A stretch of 64,000 nt of DNA from the NCBI RefSeq assembly GCF_002831585.1, contig NZ_CP025113.1, positions 7,393,001 through 7,457,000 of the forward strand, in the 5' to 3' direction. A program made the translations under genes and the position numbers. This document shows, piece after piece, positions 52,798-62,020 of this stretch (position 1 is the stretch's first letter; every line of letters begins with the position of its first letter). Below the pieces are notes generated by a model. That model did not search any database and was not told the DNA's origin. It saw only the letters and a program-made list of their open reading frames with translations. This DNA comes from Bradyrhizobium sp. SK17 (GTDB lineage: Bacteria > Pseudomonadota > Alphaproteobacteria > Rhizobiales > Xanthobacteraceae).

Positions 52798-54453
52798 TCA
52801 GAAAATCTTGACCGCGCTTTCCAGCGTCTTGTAAACGCCCCACGCCAGCGGGACCGCGACGAAGGCCCAGAACAACAGCGCCTTGGTGTCGAGGCCGCCC
52901 TTGCCGATCCCGAACGATCCGCTTGGCCCGGACGCTGCCGCGCTCGCCGTTTCGGCCTGCAACCTGGCGACCTCGGCCTCACTCATGTGCCACTTCGAAT
53001 CCACCGGCCGGATTCTGAGATTGCAGATCAAGCCGATGATCAAAAGGCCAGCCAGGATATACATGGTGCGGTCGTAGACCAGCGCACGCTCGATCCCGGC
53101 CTGAAGCTGGGCGTCCCTGATATAGCCGACCAGCAGCGGACCGACGACGCCGGCCGTTGACCACGCCGTCAACAGGCGGCCGTGGATCGCGCCGACGAAC
53201 TGCGTGCCGAAGATATCGGCGAGATAGGCCGGGATGGTCGCGAAGCCGCCGCCATACATCGTCAGGATGATGCAGAAGGCGCCGACGAACAGCGTGCGCG
53301 AGCCCATATGGGCGAAGCTCGGCGCCAGCGCGTAGAGCACGATGCCGAGGATGAAGAACGTGTAGTAGGTGTTCTTGCGGCCGATCTTGTCCGACAGCGA
53401 CGCCCAGAAGAAGCGGCCGCCGATGTTGAACAGCGACAACAGGCCGACGAAGCCGGCAGCGATCGTCGCGATCGCCACCTTCTGCCCGGCATCCAGTGCC
53501 GCGAAGCCGACGCCGGCCTTGCCGATCAGCGCGCCGCCGAAGATCTCCTGAAGCATCGGAGAGGCCATCGCCAGCACGCCGATGCCGGCCGACACGTTCA
53601 TGCAGAGCACCATCCAGATCAACCAGAACTGCGGCGTCTTGTGTGCATTGTCGAGATGCACATTGGCCGAGCTGATCATGCGGTTGGTGGTGGCGGGCGG
53701 TGTCCAACCCTCGGGGCGCCAGCCGGCCGGCGGCACGCGATAGCCGAATGCGCCGATCATCATGAAGACGAAGTAGATTGCCGCCATGGCGAGGAAGGTC
53801 TGCCAGACGCCGACCGAGGTCGGCGTCTTGAAATAGTTGATGAGCAGGTTTGCCAGCGGCGAGCCGATCATCGCGCCACCGCCGAAGCCCATGATGGCCA
53901 TGCCGGTCGCCATGCCGCGCCGGTCGGGAAACCACTTCACAAGCGTCGACACCGGCGAGATGTAGCCGAGCCCGAGGCCGACGCCGCCGATCAGGCCGAG
54001 GCCGATCCACAGGATCCAGAGCTGATGGATGTAGACGCCGAGCGCGGAGATCGCAAAGCCACCGGACCAGCACAGCGCCGCGACGAAGCCCGCCTTGCGC
54101 GGACCGGCGCGCTCCAGCCAGCCGCCGAACATCGCGGCGGAAAGACCGAGCACGACGATGCCGATGGTGAAGATCATCAGCAGGTTGGTGACCTGCCAGT
54201 CGCAGGTCGTGGTAAAGAGGTCGCCAAGCACCGAAGGATTCTGGCAGGCGGCCGGCTTATCGATGCCGATCGCGCGCGACAGCGGTAGCCAGAACACGCT
54301 CAGCCCGTAGGACATGCCGATGCAGAGGTGGATGCAGAGCGCAGCCGGCGGCACCAGCCAGCGGTTGAAGCCGGCGGTCGCGATCGTCTGTTCCTTGTCG
54401 AGGAAACCTGCGCCTGCCGCGGATACACGTCCGGCGCTGCTCACTGTGGTCAT
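52798..54453 (-). CDS. OFA-family major facilitator (oxalate/formate antiporter-like)
   Basis: 551 residues from ATG 54451-54453, which has GGGGAGG 5 nt upstream; an ATG eight codons earlier is less likely. Twelve membrane helices with family marks: WLVPPAALCIHLCIGMSYGL, ISPVSTLVKWFPDRRGMATG, GFGGGAMIGSPLANLLI and GGGFATIPAYLADIFGT. Members exchange small carboxylates such as oxalate, formate, lactate or propionate. Next to it are tusA, mobB and two MoeA-type genes, all relevant to molybdenum formate dehydrogenases, so a formate or oxalate role is attractive. No dehydrogenase gene is in the window to confirm this. Confidence 0.9.
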   Translation of the reverse strand: MTTVSSAGRVSAAGAGFLDKEQTIATAGFNRWLVPPAALCIHLCIGMSYGLSVFWLPLSRAIGIDKPAACQNPSVLGDLFTTTCDWQVTNLLMIFTIGIVVLGLSAAMFGGWLERAGPRKAGFVAALCWSGGFAISALGVYIHQLWILWIGLGLIGGVGLGLGYISPVSTLVKWFPDRRGMATGMAIMGFGGGAMIGSPLANLLINYFKTPTSVGVWQTFLAMAAIYFVFMMIGAFGYRVPPAGWRPEGWTPPATTNRMISSANVHLDNAHKTPQFWLIWMVLCMNVSAGIGVLAMASPMLQEIFGGALIGKAGVGFAALDAGQKVAIATIAAGFVGLLSLFNIGGRFFWASLSDKIGRKNTYYTFFILGIVLYALAPSFAHMGSRTLFVGAFCIILTMYGGGFATIPAYLADIFGTQFVGAIHGRLLTAWSTAGVVGPLLVGYIRDAQLQAGIERALVYDRTMYILAGLLIIGLICNLRIRPVDSKWHMSEAEVARLQAETASAAASGPSGSFGIGKGGLDTKALLFWAFVAVPLAWGVYKTLESAVKIF

Positions 54454-54777
54454 TGATACCTCCCCTGCAGCCGCCATTGCGTGAGGCGCGTCTGCGTCTT
54501 CGATCCCGTCTCAGCCCTTGCGGTCAACGGCTGCCGGCCGCTCCGCACATTCCCTCGATGCGCCGGGACCAACCACGCGCATGTTCAGAAATGCCAACCC
54601 CCGATACGACCGGATATGCCCGACCTCGCAGCCCCTGATCTGGACACATGCCGGCCATCGTCCGCCCATGTGCCCACATCCGGGCAAAGGTTCATCTCCA
54701 CAACCCGGCGGAGCTTATCAATTCGCGCAGAAGCGGGAACGGGTGTCGATAGGCAAAAGGTAGAAATTCAGCTGCAA
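54454..54777. other. Non-coding spacer upstream of the OFA gene
   Basis: 324 bp between the tusA stop and the OFA start, both minus. It should hold the OFA promoter. I see no confident -35/-10 pair, GGAAC-type motif, strong hairpin or gene. Confidence 0.45.
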
Positions 54778-55047
54778 CTAGCGTGTACGCGGCGATGCAG
54801 CATTTGAATTGTCTATCGTTCCATTCGCCTTCTCGATCAGGAAAACGATGCGAACATCGCTTCGCTCGGTGATCTCGACCTTGTCGCCGGTCTCCTGAAT
54901 GAGCGCCGGGATATCGATCACCGAAAGCGGATCGGTGCAATGCACTTCGAGCAGGTCTCCGGCGATCACGGTCTTCAAGGCCTTGCGCGTCTTCAGCGCA
55001 GGCAACGGGCATTTCAGGCCTGTGAGATCGAGTTTCGTCGTTGTCAT
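54778..55047 (-). CDS. tusA: TusA-family sulfur carrier protein
   Basis: 89 residues from ATG 55045-55047. The signature DLTGLKCPLPALKTRKAL places the sulfur-carrying cysteine at residue 13, followed by the C-P-x-P helix start; the fold ends VRIVFLIEKANG. TusA proteins pass persulfide sulfur for tRNA thiolation, moco enzyme maturation or sulfur oxidation. Co-directional with mobB (55 bp gap), which favours a molybdoenzyme-maturation role. Confidence 0.9.
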   Translation of the reverse strand: MTTTKLDLTGLKCPLPALKTRKALKTVIAGDLLEVHCTDPLSVIDIPALIQETGDKVEITERSDVRIVFLIEKANGTIDNSNAASPRTR

Positions 55048-55102
55048 GGTACGACCATGGCGAAGCCGTCGTGCATCGTCAACGCCAGCCGGCCCATCCC
55101 GT

Positions 55103-55630
55103 TCAGCTTTCGGCCGCAGCCGAGGCGCGCACATCATCGACACCGATCGCGGAACGCAGCATCAATTCGGCAACGGCCGCGATGTCGTCGAGATGCGCAA
55201 TCGGCAGCCTGGTTTCGACGGCAACGTCGCTGGCAATTCCGACAATGCATGGGTCATCGGGAAACAGCAGCGGCTTGCCATTGGCGGCGCGATGCACCTC
55301 GATCTTGTTGAGCGGCTCGCGCTTGAAACCTTCGACCACCACCAGGTCGACGCTCGCCATCTTGGCGAGCAGTTCCGGCAGCCGCGGTTCATCGGCGCCG
55401 CGCAGCTCGTGCATCAGAGCCCAGCGCCGCGTCGAGGACACCAGCACCTCGGTCGCGCCGGACTGCCGGTGCACCCAGGAATCCTTGCCGGGCACATCGA
55501 CATCGAATTCGTGGTGAGCGTGCTTGATCACGGAGATGCGCAAGCCGCGGCCGCGCAGATAGGGGATCACCCGCGACAGCAGGGTGGTCTTCCCGGCACC
55601 GCTCCAACCCGCGAGGCCAATCACTTTCAT
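55103..55630 (-). CDS. mobB: Molybdopterin-guanine dinucleotide biosynthesis protein B
   Basis: 175 residues. P-loop GLAGWSGAGKTTLLSRVIPY, then VIKHAHHEFDVDVPGKDSW and LVVVEGFKREPLNKIEVHR, all MobB signatures. It is a GTP-binding helper for attaching GMP to molybdopterin. mobA is not in the window. It is transcribed ahead of tusA and lies about 3.3 kb from the two MoeA-type genes. Confidence 0.94.
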   Translation of the reverse strand: MKVIGLAGWSGAGKTTLLSRVIPYLRGRGLRISVIKHAHHEFDVDVPGKDSWVHRQSGATEVLVSSTRRWALMHELRGADEPRLPELLAKMASVDLVVVEGFKREPLNKIEVHRAANGKPLLFPDDPCIVGIASDVAVETRLPIAHLDDIAAVAELMLRSAIGVDDVRASAAAES

Positions 55631-55670
55631 CCGCGTCTCCGAAGGCGTCCAGCGTTCAATGCTGCTTATA

Positions 55671-55922
55671 TCAGCCTTGATGCCAAGTCATGCCAGCCTC
55701 CGATATCGTCCGGCTGATCTGCCTTGGGACTGCCTTCGGAAACTTCTGAAGCGCCATGTCCGCAGCTGCCAGGAGTTTTTGCGAGGCGACATCGCCGGTG
55801 GCTTCGAAAGCGCGCAGCCAAAACACGAATGCCGGTTCGAGGATGGGGCCGAAGCATTCGTTGAAATTCCGGATATCCCCATGAAATGAATGGTTAATCG
55901 GCGGTCCGTATCGCCGTCTCAT
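55671..55922 (-). CDS. Possible small hypothetical protein (uncertain)
   Basis: 83 residues in the 351-bp gap between mobB and the spermidine-synthase-like gene. Protein-like stretches: FGPILEPAFVFWLRAFEATG and ASQKLLAAADMALQKFPKAV. There is no recognisable ribosome site before the ATG, and the first ~20 codons use codons unlike the neighbours. It may be a shorter gene, a remnant, or nothing. Confidence 0.3.
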   Translation of the reverse strand: MRRRYGPPINHSFHGDIRNFNECFGPILEPAFVFWLRAFEATGDVASQKLLAAADMALQKFPKAVPRQISRTISEAGMTWHQG

Positions 55923-55981
55923 AAGGCAATCTTAACAGCATCTGCCTTACCTGTTCTCCCGTTCAACGGGAGACCCGTCCA

Positions 55982-58549
55982 GTGCCCAATCATGATGATG
56001 TTCGAGACGCGATCAGTCTGAAGAACCGGGTTCTGGTCACCGGAATCTTCCTGGCGTCGGGCGCGGCATCGCTGATCCTTCAGGTGCTCTGGTTCAAGCA
56101 GTTGCAATTCGTGCTGGGAAGCGCGACCGTCTCCGTCAGCGTCACGGTGGCGAGCTTCTTCTTCGGCCTTTCGCTCGGCAGCGCCGTCGGCGGCCGGGTC
56201 GCCGACACCGTCGACCGCCCCCTGAAGGTCTACGGATTTCTCGAACTCGCGCTCGCGCTGGTGTCCCTGGCGGTGACCGCGTTCCTGTCGCATTGGCCGA
56301 CATGGGTGGGCTGGCTGGCGCCCATGCTGGATCTGGAGTCTCCGCTCCGCCTGCCCCTCATGGTCGCGCTGTCGCTCGCGATCCTGTCGCTGCCGACGAT
56401 GTTGATGGGCGCAACCCTGCCCTTCCTGGTGCGATACCTGACCCGCGCGCAAACCGACCTCGCCAACCGCATCGGCCTGCTCTACGGCTTCAACACCCTG
56501 GGTGCGGCCATTGGCACCTTGACCGTCGGCTTCGTCCTGATGGGTCTCGTCGGGATCACGGGATCGAGCCTGATTGCGGCGGCGCTGTATGTCTGCGTCG
56601 GCCTCGCGGCGCTGCTCGTTGCGCGCGGCACGAGTCGCCTGCCGCCCTCTCCGGCCACCACGAATATGCCGGCGCAAGCACCAGGATCGCAGCAGGGCAG
56701 CACGACCATCCTGATCTGGGTCTTCGCGTGCTCCGGCTTCGTGTCGATCGCCTATGAGGTGGTCTGGTTCCGCTTCCTGACCAATGTCAGCACCTCGAGC
56801 GTCTACGCGTTCTCCGGCATGCTCGGGGTCTACCTACTGGGGCTGGTGATCGGCGCCCTGATCTGCGCCAGGCTGCTCGCGCCCCGCAAGGATCAATTGC
56901 TGCGCTACTTCGCCGTCACGCAATTGCTGATCGCGGTTGCCGCCACGCTGACCGTCGGAATCCTCGGCAAGGCGCGCACCGTGGGCGTGGTGCTGCATCC
57001 GATCGTCTCAAGCCTGCTTCCGGTCCCGGCGCAGGAACTGCTCGGCGGCGACGTTTCATTCTTCCTGATCTGTGCCATTGCGCTGTTGCTGCCGACCACG
57101 CTGATCGGCATCAGTTTTCCGCTGGCCAGCGAACTGACCGTGATGCAGATGAGCGCGCTCGGCCGCAGGATCGGCTCGCTCTACGCCTTGAACACGATCG
57201 GTGGCGTGCTGGGCTCGCTGGCGGCGGGATTCCTGCTGATCCCCTATCTGGGCAGCCAGTGGGCGCTCACGGTCCTGATTGCCCTGAACGTCCTGCTCTT
57301 TGTCGCGACCGCCGTATCGCAACCGGGTCTTCTCCGAGAGAGGAGCCTGTGGCGACAAGGGACGGTCGCCGCAGGCGTCATCGCCGTATCGCTGCTGCTG
57401 TTCACCCCGCATTACCTGGAGCGGGTCCTGACCGCGATCGAAGGCGCCAATGTGCTTGAATTGCGGGAAACCCGGCAGGCGACATTTGCTGTGGTCGAGT
57501 ATCAGGACGGGGCGGCGGGGACCTATCAGCAATTGGTGGTGAACTCGAAAAGCTATGCCAACAACCGCCCCGAGGGCCGACGCTACATGGCCGCGATGGG
57601 GCACTATCCCATTCTGCTGCACCCGGGCGCTGTTGAAACCTCTGTCGTGATTTGCATCGGAACCGGAACCACGGTGGGTGCGGTCAGCACCCATCAGGAA
57701 CTGCAATCGATCGACGCGGTCGATCTGTCCCCGACGGTGTTCGAGTTCGCGCCGCATTTCGTGCCGATCAACAAGCAGTTCTATCAGAATCCCAAAGTCC
57801 ACCAGATCGTGGCGGACGGGCGCCACTTCCTGCTCGGGACCAACGAGACATTCGACGTCATCACGCTCGAGCCGCCGCCGCCGCATGATGCCGGCGTCAT
57901 CAACCTCTACACCGAGGAATTCTACGCACTGGCCAAGCAGAGGATGCGTCCTGGCGGCGTGCTCGCACAATGGGTGCCGCTCGATTTCAACCGCGGCATT
58001 CTTCCGAAGATGATCCTCAAGGCCATGATGGGCCAGTTCAAGCATGTCTCGCTGTGGCTGCCGTCCAGAATGGAAGGCGTCGCGATCGCCTCCGACGAAC
58101 CCTTGACAATCGATCCGCGCACGCTCGCCACGCGGATGTCGCAGCCGGCGGTGGCCGAAGACCTGACGGCAAACGGGCTGCGCTCGCCGGAGGATTTCCT
58201 GGCCACCTTCATCGCCGCCGATGCGAAGCTCGCGGCCTTTGTCGGAGACGTGCCGACCCTGACGGATGACCGGCCACGCCTCGAATATTACAACTGGTAT
58301 CCGCTGAGCTCGATCAGCGTCGACGAATTGAAGCGCCTCCGCGAGCCGGTCGAAAACTACCTCGCCGACAAGTCGGTCGACGAGGCCCGTCTCGACACCG
58401 CGCGCACGGTCGCCAATGCGATCCTGGACGAGCACCAGGCCACGGCCGAGGGCGACAGATCGGCCGCCGATGCAGCGGTTCGCCTGGCCCTCAAGCTCGC
58501 GCCGGACAATTCCTATGTCGACTTCCTGGACCGCAAGCTGCGCGAGTGA
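55982..58549 (+). CDS. Fused multi-pass membrane / spermidine synthase-like protein
   Basis: 855 residues from GTG 55982 with GGAG about 10 nt upstream. The N-terminal ~480 residues form around a dozen membrane helices in two similar halves (LQVLWFKQLQFVLGSATVSV; YEVVWFRFLTNVSTSSVYAF). The C-terminal part is a spermidine-synthase-type Rossmann methyltransferase-like domain: VVICIGTGTTVGAVSTHQ, SIDAVDLSPTVFEFA and DVITLEPPPPHDAGVINLYT. Such fusions are common but their substrates are unknown; the acidic D-x-D-type catalytic area differs from true SpeE, so polyamine synthesis is doubtful. It sits in opposite orientation inside the molybdenum-related cluster. Confidence 0.88.
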   Translation: MPNHDDVRDAISLKNRVLVTGIFLASGAASLILQVLWFKQLQFVLGSATVSVSVTVASFFFGLSLGSAVGGRVADTVDRPLKVYGFLELALALVSLAVTAFLSHWPTWVGWLAPMLDLESPLRLPLMVALSLAILSLPTMLMGATLPFLVRYLTRAQTDLANRIGLLYGFNTLGAAIGTLTVGFVLMGLVGITGSSLIAAALYVCVGLAALLVARGTSRLPPSPATTNMPAQAPGSQQGSTTILIWVFACSGFVSIAYEVVWFRFLTNVSTSSVYAFSGMLGVYLLGLVIGALICARLLAPRKDQLLRYFAVTQLLIAVAATLTVGILGKARTVGVVLHPIVSSLLPVPAQELLGGDVSFFLICAIALLLPTTLIGISFPLASELTVMQMSALGRRIGSLYALNTIGGVLGSLAAGFLLIPYLGSQWALTVLIALNVLLFVATAVSQPGLLRERSLWRQGTVAAGVIAVSLLLFTPHYLERVLTAIEGANVLELRETRQATFAVVEYQDGAAGTYQQLVVNSKSYANNRPEGRRYMAAMGHYPILLHPGAVETSVVICIGTGTTVGAVSTHQELQSIDAVDLSPTVFEFAPHFVPINKQFYQNPKVHQIVADGRHFLLGTNETFDVITLEPPPPHDAGVINLYTEEFYALAKQRMRPGGVLAQWVPLDFNRGILPKMILKAMMGQFKHVSLWLPSRMEGVAIASDEPLTIDPRTLATRMSQPAVAEDLTANGLRSPEDFLATFIAADAKLAAFVGDVPTLTDDRPRLEYYNWYPLSSISVDELKRLREPVENYLADKSVDEARLDTARTVANAILDEHQATAEGDRSAADAAVRLALKLAPDNSYVDFLDRKLRE

Positions 58550-58596
58550 TCGGGCGGCCTGCGGCGGATCGATCGTCCGCGGGAATCGTAGGATGG

Positions 58597-58661
58597 GTAG
58601 AGCGCAGCGAAACTCATCAATTGGTCCGCGTGGCGAGATGATGGGTTTCGCTGCGCTCTAC
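58597..58661. repeat. Palindromic intergenic repeat, family B, copy 2
   Basis: GTAGAGCGCAGCGAAACTCATC and GATGGGTTTCGCTGCGCTCTAC-type arms in a 65-bp palindrome, the same family as 52364-52429. It follows the fused membrane protein gene by about 48 bp and may end its transcript. Confidence 0.8.
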
Positions 58662-58685
58662 CGATCCCACGGCTAATTTCCCTGC

Positions 58686-58806
58686 GCCCTCTGTGAAGAG
58701 GGCGAAACGAACGAGCAAAGCTCGGACAGATGATGTCGCGAGGATGCGGACGCATGATCCACAGATCGCGCCACACACTCGCCGTCGTCCCGGCGAAGGC
58801 CGGGAC
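58686..58806. repeat. Composite intergenic repeat region
   Basis: It begins with a GCCCTCT-GTGA-AGAGGGC hairpin (58686-58703), continues through sequence I recall as a repeated Bradyrhizobium intergenic segment (around 58700-58760), and ends with the family C core GTCCCGGCGAAGGCCGGGAC near 58784-58806. The remainder of 58550-58918 holds no gene that I can support. Confidence 0.6.
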
Positions 58807-58918
58807 CCATTACCGCAAATCTCCGCTGTTGCACGAGGCTGGGGCCGCGAATCCCGTTCATGACCGAATGCGGTGGTTATGGGTCCTGGCCTTCGGTGGA
58901 TCTGGCACGGCTCACCCG

Positions 58919-60880
58919 CTACGCCGGCCTGAATCCCGCCCTCACCAACGCCGCGCGCGCCTCCTCCGACGCCAGCGCATCGAGAAAGGCCTGCACCGCG
59001 GGCCGCCGCCTGCGCGCCGTCACCACCGCGAAATCATAATGCTCCTCGGCGAGCGGGATGAAACCGAGCCCGGACGCGTGGGCGACCGGCGCGATGGTCA
59101 TGCCCCAGTCGGCGCGATGCTGAGCCACCGCGGCGGCGACCGCATTATGCGAGCGCGGTTGGTTCCAGTAGCCGTCGGGCCGGCTGCCCGCCAGCAGGCG
59201 GTCGATCAGGATGCGGGTGCCGGCGCCCTGGTTGCGGTTGACCATGATGCAGGCGGGATCGGCGAGCGCGGCATGCACCGCCTGCTCCGCGCTCAGACCG
59301 GCAAAGCGTGCATCGTCCTTGCGGAACACGATGCCCTGCATGCGCCGCCAGCCCGGCACCAGCTCGAGGCCGTCGGCCAGATACGGCGTGTTGTAGGTCT
59401 CGGTCTTGTCGTCGAACAGATGGATCGGAGCGAGATCGCATTCGCCGCGCCTGGCGGCCGCGAGCCCGCCGAGACTGCCGACCGCGATCGAACGCACCAC
59501 GAGCCCGGCATGCGCCAGCGGCGCGGTGACGAGATCGAGCCCGGTGCAATGGCTGCCGACGATGACGAGATCGGGCACCCGCACATGCGGCGTGAACAGC
59601 GTCACCTCGGCCTCGCTGCCGGCCGGCAGCTGGTCGGCAAGTGCCTCGATCTTCAGGAAGCCGTCCGCCTGCGCAAACGACGTGATCGCGCCCGAGCCCT
59701 TGCCGCCGGGATAGGCGATCAGGCCGTCGGCGCCTTCGACCAGCGACACCATCACGAACTCGGTACGCCCGAGCTCGGAGGCGATGCGCACCGGCACCTT
59801 CGCCGTCACCTTGGCATCGGAACGCGGCGGCAGGCCGGCCATCCGCCGCAGCACCGGCACGATCATGTCGTGGAAGGTGAACATCGCCGAGGTCGGAAAC
59901 CCCGGCAGGATGACCACCGGCTTGCCGTCGCAGACCGCAAGGCACAGCGGCTTGCCCGGCTTCAGCGCCACGCCATGTGCGATGATCCCGGGCTTGCCGA
60001 GCCGGCCAATGATCCGGTGCGAGACGTCGCCGGCGCCCTTGGAGGTGCCGCCCGACAGCACCAGCATGTCGCTGTCCGCCAGCGCCTTGCGCATCGCGGC
60101 GTCCAGCATCGCCTCATTGTCGGCGATCGCACCGAGGAACGACGCATCGCCGCCGTTCTCGGCGATCGCTGCCGTGACGATCGCGCCATTGGTGTCGTAG
60201 ATCGCGGCCGGCCGCAGCGCCTCGCCTGGCTGCACCAGTTCGTCGCCGGTCGACAGGATCGCGACGCGCGGACGGCGCGTCACCTGAACGCCGGCGATGC
60301 CGCAGGCCGCGAGCATGCCGATCTCGCGCGAGCCGATGATCGTTCCCGTGCGCAGCAGTGCCTCGCCGCGCGCGATGTCGGAGCCGGCATACGACACGAA
60401 CTGCCCGGGCGACGCCGCGCGGCGGACCTCGATGGCGCCGTTGCCGCCGGTCTGGCCGACGGGTTGGGTGTGCTCGACCATCACGATGGCGTCGGCGCCG
60501 CGCGGCACCGGGCCGCCGGTTGCAATCGCGGTCGCGGTGCCCGGGAGCACCGGGCGGGTCGGCGCGATGCCGCAGGAAATGGTTTCGTCGGTGAGTACCA
60601 GTTGCACCGGCGCCCCCTCGCTGGCGCGCGCAAGATCGGCCGAGCGCACGGCAAAACCGTCGACATTTGAGCGATCGAACGGCGGCACGTCGATCGGCGC
60701 CACCACGTCCTGCGCCAGCGGGCGGCCGAGCGCGTCGGCGAGCTGTCGTGTCTCGGACGGCAATGGGCGCGGAAACAGCGCCGCCTCGAAGCGCGCGAGC
60801 GCCTCCTCGCGCGACAGGATGGTCAGGAACTGGTCCTGCTCGATGGACGGCTTGGGGTTCGGCGTGAAAGTTCTGGTCAT
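58919..60880 (-). CDS. Molybdopterin biosynthesis MoeA domain fused to a periplasmic-binding-protein-like domain
   Basis: 653 residues. Residues about 1-420 are MoeA: PPFDRSNVDGFAVRSADL, AILSTGDELVQPGEALR, VLSGGTSKGAGDVSH and ILPGFPTSAMFTFHDMIVP. The rest is a PBP-like domain (PDLVIVGSHCTGLDLVTAPL, ECDLAPIHLFDDKTETYNTP, VNRNQGAGTRILIDRLLAG, SHNAVAAAVAQHRADWG) of the type found alone or fused to LysR- or MoeA-like proteins. MoeA inserts molybdenum or tungsten into adenylated molybdopterin. The PBP-like half may sense the metal oxyanion or a cofactor precursor (inference). No signal peptide, so it is cytosolic. Nine bp after the second MoeA gene. Confidence 0.92.
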   Translation of the reverse strand: MTRTFTPNPKPSIEQDQFLTILSREEALARFEAALFPRPLPSETRQLADALGRPLAQDVVAPIDVPPFDRSNVDGFAVRSADLARASEGAPVQLVLTDETISCGIAPTRPVLPGTATAIATGGPVPRGADAIVMVEHTQPVGQTGGNGAIEVRRAASPGQFVSYAGSDIARGEALLRTGTIIGSREIGMLAACGIAGVQVTRRPRVAILSTGDELVQPGEALRPAAIYDTNGAIVTAAIAENGGDASFLGAIADNEAMLDAAMRKALADSDMLVLSGGTSKGAGDVSHRIIGRLGKPGIIAHGVALKPGKPLCLAVCDGKPVVILPGFPTSAMFTFHDMIVPVLRRMAGLPPRSDAKVTAKVPVRIASELGRTEFVMVSLVEGADGLIAYPGGKGSGAITSFAQADGFLKIEALADQLPAGSEAEVTLFTPHVRVPDLVIVGSHCTGLDLVTAPLAHAGLVVRSIAVGSLGGLAAARRGECDLAPIHLFDDKTETYNTPYLADGLELVPGWRRMQGIVFRKDDARFAGLSAEQAVHAALADPACIMVNRNQGAGTRILIDRLLAGSRPDGYWNQPRSHNAVAAAVAQHRADWGMTIAPVAHASGLGFIPLAEEHYDFAVVTARRRRPAVQAFLDALASEEARAALVRAGFRPA

Positions 60881-60889
60881 CCCGGGAAC

Positions 60890-61999
60890 TCACTCCCGCA
60901 ACATATAGGCATCGACGGTCGTGCCCGCAGCAAAACCCTCCGCTGCGCCAGGCACGATCAGCAGGGCTTCGGCACGCGCGATGGCATCGAGCGACAGGTC
61001 GCCGATCGCCAGCACATTCCAGTGGCCTTGCCGGCGCGTTAGCAGCACGACCTCCGCGACACCGACGCCCGAAGCGACCTTGCGTTGCAGCGGCAGCGTC
61101 AGCGATTTGCGCGGGCGCCGGCCCGAGAGGCGATCGAGCACCGGAAGCGCAATCGCCCACCAGGCCGCGAAGGCCTGATCCGGCGCGCCGGGCAAGGCAA
61201 CCACAGGGATCGGAACGACCCGCCCGACCGCAGCGGTGCGCCCGGGTTGCAGTGCGATGCCATGCGCGATCAGCGTGCCACGCTTCGCCAGCGCATTGAC
61301 CGCCGCATCCGTGTGACCAACGCCGGTGCCCCCGATCGTGACGATGAGATCGCAGCCTTCCGGATCGAGCGCGCTGGCGATCGCTACCACATCCGGCGTC
61401 GCCGTCGTGCAGACGAACTCAGCGCCTGCAAGTCGCGCGGTATCGGCGATCAGTTGCGCGGTCAGCTCACCATTGCCGATATTGACGATGCGCAGACGCG
61501 GGCGTCTTACACGCAGCAGCTCAAGTCCGGCCGCCCGCGCGAGCAATAGACCGCGCGGCAGCAGCGGTTCGCCTGCCGGCGTCACCGTACGCCCCGCGGC
61601 GATGTCGCTGCCGGCCCGCCGGACGCCCTGCCCCGGGATGGCTTCGGCGAGCACCTGCGGCAATGGACCGGAGTTGTCGACCGCATCGGCATCGACCACG
61701 CAATCGGTGTCATCGGGCATCGCCGCGCCGGCAGCGACCCAGGCCGGGAGCTCGGTCAGCGCCAACGGCGCATAGGAGGACGCACCGACCAGATCATTGG
61801 CGCGCATCGCCCAACCGTCGTTGACCGCGATTTCGTGCGGCGGATAGGCGCGCGCTGCCGTCATCTCGGCTGCGACGCAGTGCAATGTGTCCGCGAGCGG
61901 CAACTCGATCGGCGCGACCGGTGCGACGTCGCGCAGCACGGCCGCCAGCGCCGCATCGAGCGGGGTAAGCGAAGCCGGGAGGCGCTGGGCGGTGACCAT
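60890..61999 (-). CDS. Divergent MoeA-like molybdopterin protein
   Basis: 369 residues, shorter than classical MoeA (about 400). Landmarks: PPHEIAVNDGWAMRANDLVG, LRIVNIGNGELTAQLIADTA, TIGGTGVGHTDAAVNALAK and VVALPGAPDQAFAAWWAIAL. The sequence is clearly more diverged than the neighbouring MoeA domain. Together the two genes form an operon, so they may act as a pair at the metal-insertion step, as dual MoeA homologues do in other organisms. The ATG is at 61997-61999. Confidence 0.85.
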   Translation of the reverse strand: MVTAQRLPASLTPLDAALAAVLRDVAPVAPIELPLADTLHCVAAEMTAARAYPPHEIAVNDGWAMRANDLVGASSYAPLALTELPAWVAAGAAMPDDTDCVVDADAVDNSGPLPQVLAEAIPGQGVRRAGSDIAAGRTVTPAGEPLLPRGLLLARAAGLELLRVRRPRLRIVNIGNGELTAQLIADTARLAGAEFVCTTATPDVVAIASALDPEGCDLIVTIGGTGVGHTDAAVNALAKRGTLIAHGIALQPGRTAAVGRVVPIPVVALPGAPDQAFAAWWAIALPVLDRLSGRRPRKSLTLPLQRKVASGVGVAEVVLLTRRQGHWNVLAIGDLSLDAIARAEALLIVPGAAEGFAAGTTVDAYMLRE

Positions 62000-62020
62000 G
62001 GCCCGCTATGGACTGAATCG

